DNA from: Pseudomonas xantholysinigenes | Lineage (GTDB): Bacteria; Pseudomonadota; Gammaproteobacteria; Pseudomonadales; Pseudomonadaceae | Direction: 5' to 3' | DNA: 64,000 nt | Assembly: GCF_014268885.2 (NCBI RefSeq) | Contig: NZ_CP077095.1 | Span: forward strand, 3,167,501-3,231,500 | Shown here: one piece after another, positions 17,795-24,862 of the stretch | Position numbering within the stretch: the stretch's first letter is position 1 | Layout of the letters: every line of letters begins with the position of its first letter | Notes under the pieces: model-generated | The model's input: only the letters and a program-made list of their open reading frames with translations | What the model was told of the DNA's origin: nothing | Databases searched by the model: none | Made by a program: the position numbers and the translations under genes

Positions 17795-19255
17795 ATGAAG
17801 ACCACTGCCATCGACGATAACCCACGCAGGACATTCACCGCGCTGGCGGAGTTCGAGCGCAACAATGAGGACAAGGAAAATGGTGGTTGGGTCACCTTCG
17901 ACTGCTTTACCTACCCGTCCAGCTATCTCATTCCTGGCGAGTTGGAGCTGCTTGCGCTCAGGGCACCCTTTCACTCCATCGCACGGTTCCTCTCGCTCGA
18001 GGACTCGGACAGTCAGTGGCTGAAGATCGAAGTCGGTGCCCACGCCACGACAGACTCTGTCCCGATGCAGGTCATCCTGTTCGGTGACAACACAGAACGG
18101 GTGACCCTACACCTGCTGAATGCCTCGCCAGTACGATTGTCAATCGATGCGTTCGAACGCTTCATGCTGGCGCACGAGGACCGCGTCCCCAAGACGTTGA
18201 TTTCCACAATCCTGGACCTTTCCCTGCGCAACGCTGGCACCCTCGCGGTGGCGGCTTATGATGTGGGCCAAGGCAACTGCAATGCCATCGTCGATCAGTA
18301 TGAGCACCCGCGTGTGTTCTTCGACCTGGGATGGGCGCCGAACTTTCACGCAACGTCGCGCCCGCCGTGCCAGCCGCGACTGTTCGACTGCGATCCGATC
18401 ACTGTTGCGCCTGTCGTCCTATCACACTGGGATATGGATCACTGGTCCTACGCCATTGCCCGCAGCGACTTCGATCCGGCAAGCCTGACCACTCGCCACC
18501 AATGGAACCCGCAAGCGCTCCAACGGTTCTGGATTGCCCGCGCGCCCGAGATCGACAAGCACGCAATAGGGCCGCTCGCGAGAAGCTTCTTCGACGCACT
18601 GTCAAACGTCAGGCTGATGCCAGGCGTCGGCGCCATGTTGCTGTGGCCTGACGGGTGTGATCGCATCACCTTCGCCCACGGCTGGCTGGAGGCCTGCGGA
18701 CGTACCCCCGGTGCAGTACAGGACCGCAACAACACCGGGATCGCCCTGTTCGTCCAGCCTCACTTGCGGGGGCCAGCGATCCTCCTGACCGGCGACGCCG
18801 ACTTCGTTTCCATTCCCGGCCTGGCCAAAAAGACGACACCCAGGCTCGCCGGCATGGTCGCGCCTCATCATGGCTCGGATGTCACCACCACAGCCATCCC
18901 TGCGCCCAGGGCAGACAGCCCCGCGAAAATGGTGATTTCCGTTGGTCGGGACAATACCTATGGCCATGCCAAGCAGGTCGCGCTCGATGCCTACAAGGCT
19001 GCGGGCTGGGCGCTTGCCATGGCACTGACCCAGGACCGTCATCCCTGCGCCACGCACCACCTCGGAGCATCGCACGAGCACGGCAATCACCTGCTCAAGT
19101 TCTCGCATGCCGATGCCGATCCCCGATGCGGCTGCGAACGGGTCCAGCATGCCCATCTGTGCCTGACACCCAGTTCTCTACCGTTGATCACACCCAGCGC
19201 AGGGGTGAGGAAAATACGCAGACGCAAGCGAAAAACAACGGCCCCGACGCCCTGA
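17795..19255 (+). CDS. Stand-alone ComEC/Rec2-like metallo-beta-lactamase protein
   Basis: A 486-residue protein. Residues 1-145 match nothing I recognise. From about 150 the metallo-beta-lactamase fold of ComEC C-termini is clear: DVGQGNCNAIVD (D156), SHWDMDHW with H211, D213, D215 and H216, TGDADF (D334), APHHGSD (H358, H359) and NTYGHA (H391). The full metal-ligand set is therefore present and the enzyme is probably an active hydrolase or phosphodiesterase. No signal peptide or membrane segment is seen, unlike ComEC itself. The C-terminus is strongly basic (RKIRRRKRK), suggesting nucleic-acid contact. By eye its base and codon use are less GC-biased than the neighbours, hinting at transfer. 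It sits at the edge of a broken secretion cluster. Confidence 0.82.
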   Translation: MKTTAIDDNPRRTFTALAEFERNNEDKENGGWVTFDCFTYPSSYLIPGELELLALRAPFHSIARFLSLEDSDSQWLKIEVGAHATTDSVPMQVILFGDNTERVTLHLLNASPVRLSIDAFERFMLAHEDRVPKTLISTILDLSLRNAGTLAVAAYDVGQGNCNAIVDQYEHPRVFFDLGWAPNFHATSRPPCQPRLFDCDPITVAPVVLSHWDMDHWSYAIARSDFDPASLTTRHQWNPQALQRFWIARAPEIDKHAIGPLARSFFDALSNVRLMPGVGAMLLWPDGCDRITFAHGWLEACGRTPGAVQDRNNTGIALFVQPHLRGPAILLTGDADFVSIPGLAKKTTPRLAGMVAPHHGSDVTTTAIPAPRADSPAKMVISVGRDNTYGHAKQVALDAYKAAGWALAMALTQDRHPCATHHLGASHEHGNHLLKFSHADADPRCGCERVQHAHLCLTPSSLPLITPSAGVRKIRRRKRKTTAPTP

Positions 19256-19258
19256 GCT

Positions 19259-19693
19259 TCACTCGTGCGTCGCAGCCTCCCCCCAGAATGAGGCCAGCGC
19301 CGGAACCGGCACCTCGACCCGGCTGCGCTGGCCAGCCTGCTCGATCAGTAAACCACCACGCTCGATGGCGACCAGGCGCACGCCGCGCGCCAGGTCCTCG
19401 CCGCTGCGTACTGCGCGGGCCGGGCCACCGTCCAGGCTGACGATGGCCACCGCACCCTGGCTGCCGGCCAGCACCCCGCTGACCTTGATCTGCACCTGCA
19501 GCGGGATGTCCGCGAACCAACGCGCCACTGGCGTATTGGCCGACACCGCGGCCCCCCCCTCCGCTGCCGGGGCAGCCTGCGGCGCAGGCTGCAACAGCAA
19601 GGGGGCCCAGGTCAGCAACCCGGCGACAGCGACCAGTACACCCAGCCCCTGCAACAACAGGCCTGGTGACAGCGTGGGACGGACAATTGGCAT
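19259..19693 (-). CDS. hxcP: Type II secretion protein C (GspC / HxcP-like)
   Basis: A 144-residue inner-membrane protein with a short cytoplasmic start, one transmembrane helix (about residues 8-30, LSPGLLLQGLGVLVAVAGLL), a proline/alanine-rich linker and a GspC homology-region domain (WFADIPLQVQIKVSGVLAG..., ending at ASFWGE). GspC links the inner-membrane platform to the secretin. The start at 19693 follows AAGGAG. It is short because it lacks a C-terminal PDZ or coiled-coil domain. Divergent from hxcU. Together with GspH and GspJ and the vre genes, the order matches the hxc locus of P. aeruginosa as I remember it. Confidence 0.78.
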   Translation of the reverse strand: MPIVRPTLSPGLLLQGLGVLVAVAGLLTWAPLLLQPAPQAAPAAEGGAAVSANTPVARWFADIPLQVQIKVSGVLAGSQGAVAIVSLDGGPARAVRSGEDLARGVRLVAIERGGLLIEQAGQRSRVEVPVPALASFWGEAATHE

Positions 19694-19750
19694 GTTCACG
19701 GGCTCCTTGTGTGCCTGCGCCCGAGCATACCGGGCAATTCTCACGGTTTT

Positions 19751-19768
19751 GTTTCATCACGCGATCAT
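19751..19768 (+). promoter_or_regulatory. Weak candidate PHO box before hxcU
   Basis: GTTTCAT-CACG-CGATCAT matches the two 7-nt PhoB half-sites CTGTCAT separated by 4 nt at 10 of 14 positions, about 43 bp before the hxcU start. Plausible only because the linked vreA operon carries a better box. Confidence 0.3.
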
Positions 19769-19810
19769 CTTTCCCCGGCAAGCTGACGAGCGTGGACAAG
19801 GAGCGCTGCC

Positions 19811-20245
19811 GTGCCGGAACAACGAGGTTTCACCCTGATCGAACTGATGGTGGTGCTGGTGATCGTCGGTATCGCCAGCGCTGCCATCAGCCTGAATATC
19901 CGCCCCGACCCGGGCAAGCAGCTGCGCGCCGATGGCGAGCGCCTGGCACGCTTGCTGGAACTGGCGCAAAGCGAGGCCCAGGCCGCAGGCCAGCCGCTGC
20001 GCTGGCAAAGCGACCGCGACGGCTACCGCTTCGTCCGCGCAGATGGCCAGGCGCTGGCCGACGGCCCGCTCAAACCCCGGCGCTGGCAAGCCGAAACGGT
20101 CAAGGTGCGAGTCGAGCCACGCGGCCCGGTGTGGTTGGACGGCGAGTGGATCGGCGCACCATTGACCCTGCGCCTGCACAGCGCCAACGTGCGGGTGGAC
20201 CTGGCGCGCAGTGCCGCCGGCACGATCAAGGTCAGCCAACCGTGA
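19811..20245 (+). CDS. hxcU: Type II secretion minor pseudopilin GspH (HxcU-like)
   Basis: A 144-residue pseudopilin with a type IV prepilin leader, cleaved after G6 of MPEQRG, then FTLIELMVVLVIVG with the essential glutamate at +5. The C-terminal half is the GspH beta domain. It forms part of the pseudopilus tip with GspI, GspJ and GspK. The start is GTG with AAGGAG upstream. Its stop overlaps the GTG start of gspJ (GTGA), so the two are coupled. The gene for GspI, its usual partner, is missing from this place. Confidence 0.85.
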   Translation: MPEQRGFTLIELMVVLVIVGIASAAISLNIRPDPGKQLRADGERLARLLELAQSEAQAAGQPLRWQSDRDGYRFVRADGQALADGPLKPRRWQAETVKVRVEPRGPVWLDGEWIGAPLTLRLHSANVRVDLARSAAGTIKVSQP

Positions 20246-20835
20246 AGCGTCAACAGGGTTTCACCCTGATCGAAGTGATGATTGCCATTCTCTTGATGGC
20301 AGTGGTCAGCCTGATTGCCTGGCGCGGGCTGGACAGCGTCAGCCGCGCCGATCGCCATGTGCGCCAGGCCAGCGAAGACAACCAGGCCGTGCTGCGGGTG
20401 TTCCAGCAACTGGAACGCGACCTGGCCTTGCGCGCCACCGTCGAACTGGTCGAACCGCCCCTGCCCGGCCGCGAACCGCCCGGCAAACCGTTATTGCCCG
20501 CCGTGCGCGCCCGTGCCGAACGCCTGGAACTGGTACGCAGCGGCGCCGTGCCAGGCAGTGGCTGGCAGCGGGTGCGCTGGTTCGTGCGTGGCGGTACCTT
20601 GTACCGCGCCGCCGCGCCCCTGCGCGACCGTTACCCGTTGCCCGCGCCCAAAGCGGCAGTGGCGGTTCTGGAAAACGTGACCGACTTCAGCCTGCGCGCC
20701 TGGCAGGCTACGGCAGGCTGGCAGGCGCCAGGTGGCGAGGCCCGCGATGATCCGGCCGGCCTTGAGGTGCGCCTGGCTTGGCGCGGCCCGCAAGGCGAGG
20801 AGCGTTATCGCCAGGTGCTGGGCCCGCTTAACTGA
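20242..20835 (+). CDS. hxcW: Type II secretion minor pseudopilin GspJ (HxcW-like)
   Basis: A 197-residue minor pseudopilin. The prepilin leader is MKRQQG followed by FTLIEVMIAILLMAVVSLIAW with glutamate at +5. The central QLERDLALRATVEL and C-terminal AVLENVTDFSLRAW segments are typical of GspJ. The start is the GTG that overlaps the gspH stop. Its 3' end overlaps that of the convergent vreR gene by 8 bp. In P. aeruginosa hxcW also lies next to vreR. Confidence 0.87.
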   Translation: MKRQQGFTLIEVMIAILLMAVVSLIAWRGLDSVSRADRHVRQASEDNQAVLRVFQQLERDLALRATVELVEPPLPGREPPGKPLLPAVRARAERLELVRSGAVPGSGWQRVRWFVRGGTLYRAAAPLRDRYPLPAPKAAVAVLENVTDFSLRAWQATAGWQAPGGEARDDPAGLEVRLAWRGPQGEERYRQVLGPLN

Positions 20836-21733
20836 CCAGCACCACGCCGCCTGGCAGCTCCAGGCAACGAGCGCCATAGGCGGCGCGGATCAGCTCGGCG
20901 GCCTGAGGCAGCTGATCGAAGCTGAAGCGGGCCTGCACCCGGCGTCGGCCCAGGGAAGGATTGAGCAGCACCAGCCGCCCCTGGCGATAACGGTTGATCT
21001 CGTCGATGACCTGGGCCAGGGAGGCATCACGCAACACCAGCATGCGCTCGCGCCACGCCATCACCTGGCTGGCATCGAAGCTCTGCGCCTTGCCCAGGCC
21101 CTGGGCGCCATAGCGCTGCTGGCGGCCCGCGGGCAGCGCTTCGACCCGCCCACCGGCGGCAATCCGCAACGCGCCACTCAGGCAGGTGACACAGACCCCT
21201 TCATCATCCTCGCGCACATTGAAACGCGCCTGCTCGGCACTGATAACGCCAGCTCCGGCCCGTACCTGCACAGCCTGGTGTGCCTGCACCTCGATTTCGC
21301 CGCTCAACAGGGCGATCCCCTGTCGCTCGCGACCGATCCGGGTGCGTACGTTCAGCTCCAGCTCGATGCCTGGGGCCAACTCTATACGTCGCTGCTCGCC
21401 AGTCTCGGTGGCAAAGGCCGCCGGCGCCACCGCGAAGCCCTCCAGCCAGCCGCCACGCCACACCAGCAATGCCGCCGAGGCTGCCACCGCGCCGCCAAGC
21501 ACGGCGCGCCGGCTCACAGTCGGCATGGCCGCCTGGCGGGCCTGCCGCGCCGCCGGGCCCAGCAGTTGCCACAGCTGGCGGGCCTGGGCAAACGCCTCGG
21601 CATGCGCCGGACTGCGCGCGCACCAGAGCCGCAGGGCCTGGGCGTCGGCCTCGGTGGCCAGGCCGGATGTCAGCCGTACCAGCCAGTCCTGGGCCTGGCG
21701 CTGCAAGTCGGGGTCGGGCGGAATCTGGGGCAT
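20828..21733 (-). CDS. vreR: FecR-type anti-sigma factor / signal transducer (VreR-like)
   Basis: A 301-residue FecR-family protein with an N-terminal cytoplasmic sigma-binding domain (WLVRLTSGLATEADAQALRLWCARSPAHAEAFAQARQLW pattern), one transmembrane helix (about residues 80-100, RRAVLGGAVAASAALLVW), then periplasmic FecR and C-terminal DUF4974/STN-interacting domains. It should hold or activate the ECF sigma factor encoded directly upstream in response to VreA. The ATG at 21733 gives the usual N-terminus; in-frame GTG (21742) and TTG (21766) are alternatives, the last overlapping the sigma stop. Confidence 0.85.
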   Translation of the reverse strand: MPQIPPDPDLQRQAQDWLVRLTSGLATEADAQALRLWCARSPAHAEAFAQARQLWQLLGPAARQARQAAMPTVSRRAVLGGAVAASAALLVWRGGWLEGFAVAPAAFATETGEQRRIELAPGIELELNVRTRIGRERQGIALLSGEIEVQAHQAVQVRAGAGVISAEQARFNVREDDEGVCVTCLSGALRIAAGGRVEALPAGRQQRYGAQGLGKAQSFDASQVMAWRERMLVLRDASLAQVIDEINRYRQGRLVLLNPSLGRRRVQARFSFDQLPQAAELIRAAYGARCLELPGGVVLVS

Positions 21734-21762
21734 GGTGCTCACATGAATGGGTCGACTATTGA

Positions 21763-22305
21763 TCAAGACGGTTTTCCCGCGCCTGGACCGAAGCGCTGAA
21801 ACACTTTTCTGTCCAGGCGCGCCGCGCAGTGCCCCAGCGCAGCCTTGAGTTCCTTCTCCACCGTGCGCGTTGAAATGCCGAAACGTTGGGAGATTTCCAG
21901 GTGCGAGGCCTCTTCCAGGCGCGCGGCAATGAAGATCCGTCGGCGCCGCGCCGGCAGTTCGTACAGGGCGCCCAGCAGGCTCTGGATCTCGCGCTGGCCG
22001 CCGACGATACGCGCCGGGTCCTGGTCTTCGCCGACCTGCAGCAAAGCCTCCACCTCGGCACCGGTGAGCAGCCGCGCGTCGGCCTCGCGTCGGTCGGCGG
22101 CGACATTGAGGGCCATGCGGTACAGGTAGGCGCCAGGCTTTTGCACATCGTGCACCGCCTCCAGGCGATCGACTCGCAGGTAGGTTTCCTGCAGCACGTC
22201 GTTGGCCAGGTCGTCCGAACCGAGCCGGCGCTTCAGGCGCACCCTGAAGGCGTCGTAGGAGGACAGAAACAGTTTCACCAGCACACTGTCCCGGGGTTTG
22301 TTCAT
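21763..22305 (-). CDS. vreI: ECF sigma factor, FecI/VreI type
   Basis: A 180-residue extracytoplasmic-function sigma factor with region 2 (FLSSYDAFRVRLKRRLGSDDLANDVLQETYLRVDRL, then AYLYRMALNVAADRRE) and region 4 helix-turn-helix (HLEISQRFGISTRTVEKELKAAL). It is preceded by AAGGAG, and its ATG overlaps the vreA stop (ATGA). Sequence type is iron-starvation FecI-like, but the partner here is a receptor-like protein without a beta-barrel, as in PUMA3 of P. aeruginosa, where VreI drives hxc and other virulence genes. Confidence 0.87.
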   Translation of the reverse strand: MNKPRDSVLVKLFLSSYDAFRVRLKRRLGSDDLANDVLQETYLRVDRLEAVHDVQKPGAYLYRMALNVAADRREADARLLTGAEVEALLQVGEDQDPARIVGGQREIQSLLGALYELPARRRRIFIAARLEEASHLEISQRFGISTRTVEKELKAALGHCAARLDRKVFQRFGPGAGKPS

Positions 22306-22949
22306 GCCGCCGCAGCTCCTTGCGAAAATGGGCAATCCAGAGGTACCGGGCGCAGCAGCAGGGTGACCGGCTGCGCCAGGGATGTCGGCGGCGCCCCTTC
22401 CAGGCGCACCGCTCGCAGACGTTCGATCACTGCGGCATCGCGCACAGGGTCGCCGGTCGAGGCCAGCAGGCGGCTTTGCAGCAGTTGGCCACGGCCATCG
22501 ATCCACACTTGCAGCGCCGCCCGATAGCCACCCGGTCGGGTCAGCGCCGAGCCACACAAGGCGCGCTCCACCGCCTGTTGCAACGCCAGGGCGTAGCTGC
22601 CTGCCAGCACGCCACCCTCGCGCTTGCGCGGCAAAGTGTCGTTGATGCGCATCGGTTGCACGGTAAAGCCACCGCTGCCGCTGTAGCGCGCCTGCAGCCC
22701 GGTCCCCTGCAACAGACGCTGCAATCCCTCGCGCGCGGCATAGCGGCCACTGACGGGGCTGGAGCGCTGCCCGGCCACCAGCGCCTGGTCGACCAGCACC
22801 GCCAGGCCGCTTTGCCGGGCGAAGCTGTCCAGTGCCCGGTCCAGGGCTTGCGCCGGAATTTCCAGGGTCAGCAACGGCTGGCCGCGCAGCGGTGTCGCGA
22901 TAAGCGACCAAGCCAGCAGCAGCGCACCGGCCACGAGCAATGCACGCAC
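22302..22949 (-). CDS. vreA: Receptor-like periplasmic signalling protein with STN and TonB-like domains (VreA-like)
   Basis: A 215-residue exported protein from a GTG at 22949. AAGGAGG lies 11 nt upstream, and the start gives a clean signal peptide (RALLVAGALLLAWSLIATPLRG). The STN signalling domain follows (LEIPAQALDRALDSFARQSGLAVLVDQALV..., about residues 25-100). The C-terminal part (about 115-205, ALQQAVERAL..., VWIDGRGQLLQSRL..., VTLLLRPV) resembles a TonB C-terminal domain. There is no beta-barrel. This is the unusual PUMA3 VreA design. A longer reading with ATG at 23033 would place the PHO box inside the gene, so I prefer the GTG. Confidence 0.78.
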   Translation of the reverse strand: MRALLVAGALLLAWSLIATPLRGQPLLTLEIPAQALDRALDSFARQSGLAVLVDQALVAGQRSSPVSGRYAAREGLQRLLQGTGLQARYSGSGGFTVQPMRINDTLPRKREGGVLAGSYALALQQAVERALCGSALTRPGGYRAALQVWIDGRGQLLQSRLLASTGDPVRDAAVIERLRAVRLEGAPPTSLAQPVTLLLRPVPLDCPFSQGAAAA

Positions 22950-23010
22950 GGATGAACGGGCCTCCTTGCTGGCCGCCGTCGCCGGGGAAAGGTCATCCTG
23001 GGGCTTGTGT

Positions 23011-23028
23011 ATGACGCTGTGGTGACAG
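23011..23028 (-). promoter_or_regulatory. PHO box upstream of vreA
   Basis: Read on the minus strand, CTGTCAC-CACA-GCGTCAT matches the PhoB direct repeat (CTGTCAT, 4 nt, CTGTCAT) at 11 of 14 positions. It lies 61 nt before the proposed vreA GTG, and a weak -10 (CAGGAT) follows about 10 nt after it. vreAIR of P. aeruginosa is known to be induced by phosphate starvation through PhoB. Confidence 0.6.
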
Positions 23029-23108
23029 CCCATGGCAACCAAAGCTTCACCCCGAGGAAGGCGGGCGGGCGCTAGACTTCTGCCTGGACTTGATCAAGGA
23101 GCCTCACC

Positions 23109-23423
23109 ATGGGCCGCTTTTCGCTCACCACCTTGGCATTGCTGCTGGGCACCGCTGGACTGGCGTTGGCCGAACAGCCAAAGACCGCACAGGGTTGCAT
23201 CGATGTGCAGGTCGGCCAGTCACGGGCACTGGCCTACGACTGCCTGACCGACCAATTGCAGGGCGGTGAGCCGCAGGCCGCCAAGGGCCTGCGCGAACAA
23301 CTCGATCCGGCGCGACAACTGCAGCGCAAGGCCCCCAACCAAATGGGCCTGGCCACCCCGGCGGCGACCTCGACGCGCATGGGCAACAGCTTTGGCAACT
23401 CGGTGGCGCCGCAGCGCCCCTAG
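23109..23423 (+). CDS. Small exported protein, function unknown
   Basis: A 104-residue protein with a signal peptide cleaved after ALA (residues 1-21), giving a mature hydrophilic chain of about 83 residues with two cysteines (GCIDVQVG and AYDCLTD) and a low-complexity Q, N and P-rich tail. AAGGAG lies at a good distance from the ATG. It is divergent from vreA with about 160 bp between starts, and so shares that regulatory region, but the PHO box points the other way. I know no function; position suggests a link to the vre/hxc locus. Confidence 0.65.
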   Translation: MGRFSLTTLALLLGTAGLALAEQPKTAQGCIDVQVGQSRALAYDCLTDQLQGGEPQAAKGLREQLDPARQLQRKAPNQMGLATPAATSTRMGNSFGNSVAPQRP

Positions 23424-23463
23424 ACAAGTACTGGCAGGAAAGTAAACGCTTGCGCGTGCGTAC

Positions 23464-23724
23464 TCAGGCAATAGCCTTGAGCGATTGCGCCGGGCCTTGG
23501 CGCTGCGCCTTGAGTTGCGTCACCAGGTCGACCAGGTCGCGACAGCTGTTGAGGCTGGCCAACGGCACCCCGGTGACGGTCAGGCACGCGTCCAGGCTCT
23601 GGCCCTGGCCGAGCAGAATAGTGAGGTGTTCGCCATCCGGACAGCTCACCTCGCAACGATCGGGCAGGCATGCCTGTTCGATCATCTGCCGCATTTCAAG
23701 CATCGAAACGCCTATCAACGACAT
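23464..23724 (-). CDS. DUF1652 protein
   Basis: An 86-residue soluble protein matching the Pseudomonas DUF1652 pattern: MLEMRQMIEQACLPDRCE, then a two-strand segment (LTILLGQGQSLDACLTVTGVPLASL) and a closing helix (SCRDLVDLVTQLKAQ). I chose the ATG at 23724, which has AGAGAGGG upstream; the frame extends 18 codons further without it. Function unknown. It converges on the small exported-protein gene. Confidence 0.78.
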   Translation of the reverse strand: MSLIGVSMLEMRQMIEQACLPDRCEVSCPDGEHLTILLGQGQSLDACLTVTGVPLASLNSCRDLVDLVTQLKAQRQGPAQSLKAIA

Positions 23725-23884
23725 GGTACGACCCTCTCTAGGTAGTCGGTTGCTGGAGAAACCCAGGCGATGCTCCATTCGCCGAGGTCATGGACACTAG
23801 CACCTTAGTGGAAGAAACCTGTTGCAGGCAGGTCGTTCACCCGACAGCGACGCCGGACCGACAGGTGGTCCAACTGACCGGCCA

Positions 23885-24820
23885 TCAGCCCGCTGGAAGC
23901 GCATCAGGCCCGCTGAAATCAGCCAGGGAGGCCCACAAGTGCTGTGCCGCATAGGCCCGCCACGGGCGCCAGGCCTGAGCGCGTTCGGCCAGCTGCGCCT
24001 GGGGGCCTTCGTGCAAGCGCAAGGCCTTGATCAGGGCAATATCCCCCAAGGGCAACGCATCGCCATCGCCCAGTTGGCGCAAGGCCAGATACTGCGCGCT
24101 CCAAGGGCCAATGCCCTTGAGCAGGCAAAGCCGTTCGACAGCCTCGTCGAGCGCTTGCCCGCGCTGCAGCAAGCTGGGTCGATCACACAATGCCCTGGCC
24201 AGGGTCGACAAGGTTGCGGCGCGCGCCCGCGGCATGCCCAACCCTTCCAGTTCAGCCGTCGCCAATGTCTCGACAGCAGGAAACACACGGCTCAGCAACG
24301 GCGCATCCACGCGCAGCGGCGGCCCATGCCTGGCCACCAGGCGTGCAGCCAAGGTCATGGCACCGGCCACGCTCACTTGTTGCCCCAGTACCGTGCGCAT
24401 CGCCTGCTCGCAAGGCTCCCATCCCTTGGGCACCCGCAGGCCCGGACGCGCGGCGAGCAACCGGGCCATCAGCGCATCGGCTGACAGCGCGGCGGCTATC
24501 CGCGCCGGTTGCGCATCCAGGTCGAACACCCGGCGCAAGCGTGCGATCAGCCCCGGCACCTGGCGCGGGTCGACCCCGAGCAAGCGCACCTGCAGGCAGG
24601 CACCTGGCCTGGCCTCGAGCACGCCATGCCGCCCCGCGCAGACGAAGCTGCGTCGGTACACGCCATCGCTGCATGTCTCGATACCGGGGATGCAGCGCGC
24701 AGTCAGGAACGCCAGAGTCGATGGCCAGTGATAAGGCGGCTGGTAGCGCAGCCAGAGCAGATGCTGGCCTCCCGGGCTCAGGCTACGTCTGACGGCGTGC
24801 AAACGGGTAAGTGGGCTCAT
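23885..24820 (-). CDS. alkA: DNA-3-methyladenine glycosylase II (AlkA-type)
   Basis: A 311-residue base-excision repair enzyme that removes alkylated purines. An AlkA N-terminal domain (YQPPYHWPSTLAFLTARCIPGIE) is followed by the helix-hairpin-helix GPD fold (LLKGIGPWSAQYLALRQLGDGDALPLGD). D260 in LPLGDIAL is the expected catalytic aspartate. Length is slightly above the E. coli enzyme (282). The frequent partner ada is not adjacent. The next gene is a LysR regulator on the same strand, which ends 42 bp upstream of this start. Confidence 0.9.
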   Translation of the reverse strand: MSPLTRLHAVRRSLSPGGQHLLWLRYQPPYHWPSTLAFLTARCIPGIETCSDGVYRRSFVCAGRHGVLEARPGACLQVRLLGVDPRQVPGLIARLRRVFDLDAQPARIAAALSADALMARLLAARPGLRVPKGWEPCEQAMRTVLGQQVSVAGAMTLAARLVARHGPPLRVDAPLLSRVFPAVETLATAELEGLGMPRARAATLSTLARALCDRPSLLQRGQALDEAVERLCLLKGIGPWSAQYLALRQLGDGDALPLGDIALIKALRLHEGPQAQLAERAQAWRPWRAYAAQHLWASLADFSGPDALPAG

Positions 24821-24862
24821 CGCGGCATCATGCGCACTCAGCCCGATCCCGGCAAGGCGTGG

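Noticed and set aside
21763..22911. A 382-codon reading of the sigma-factor frame extending across vreA
   Set aside because: Sigma homology begins only at the ATG at 22305 with AAGGAG; the upstream part is the wrong frame of vreA.
22950..23042. N-terminal extension of vreA to 23033 or 23042
   Set aside because: It would bury the signal peptide 30 residues inside the protein and put the PHO box within the gene; the GTG at 22949 has a better ribosome site.
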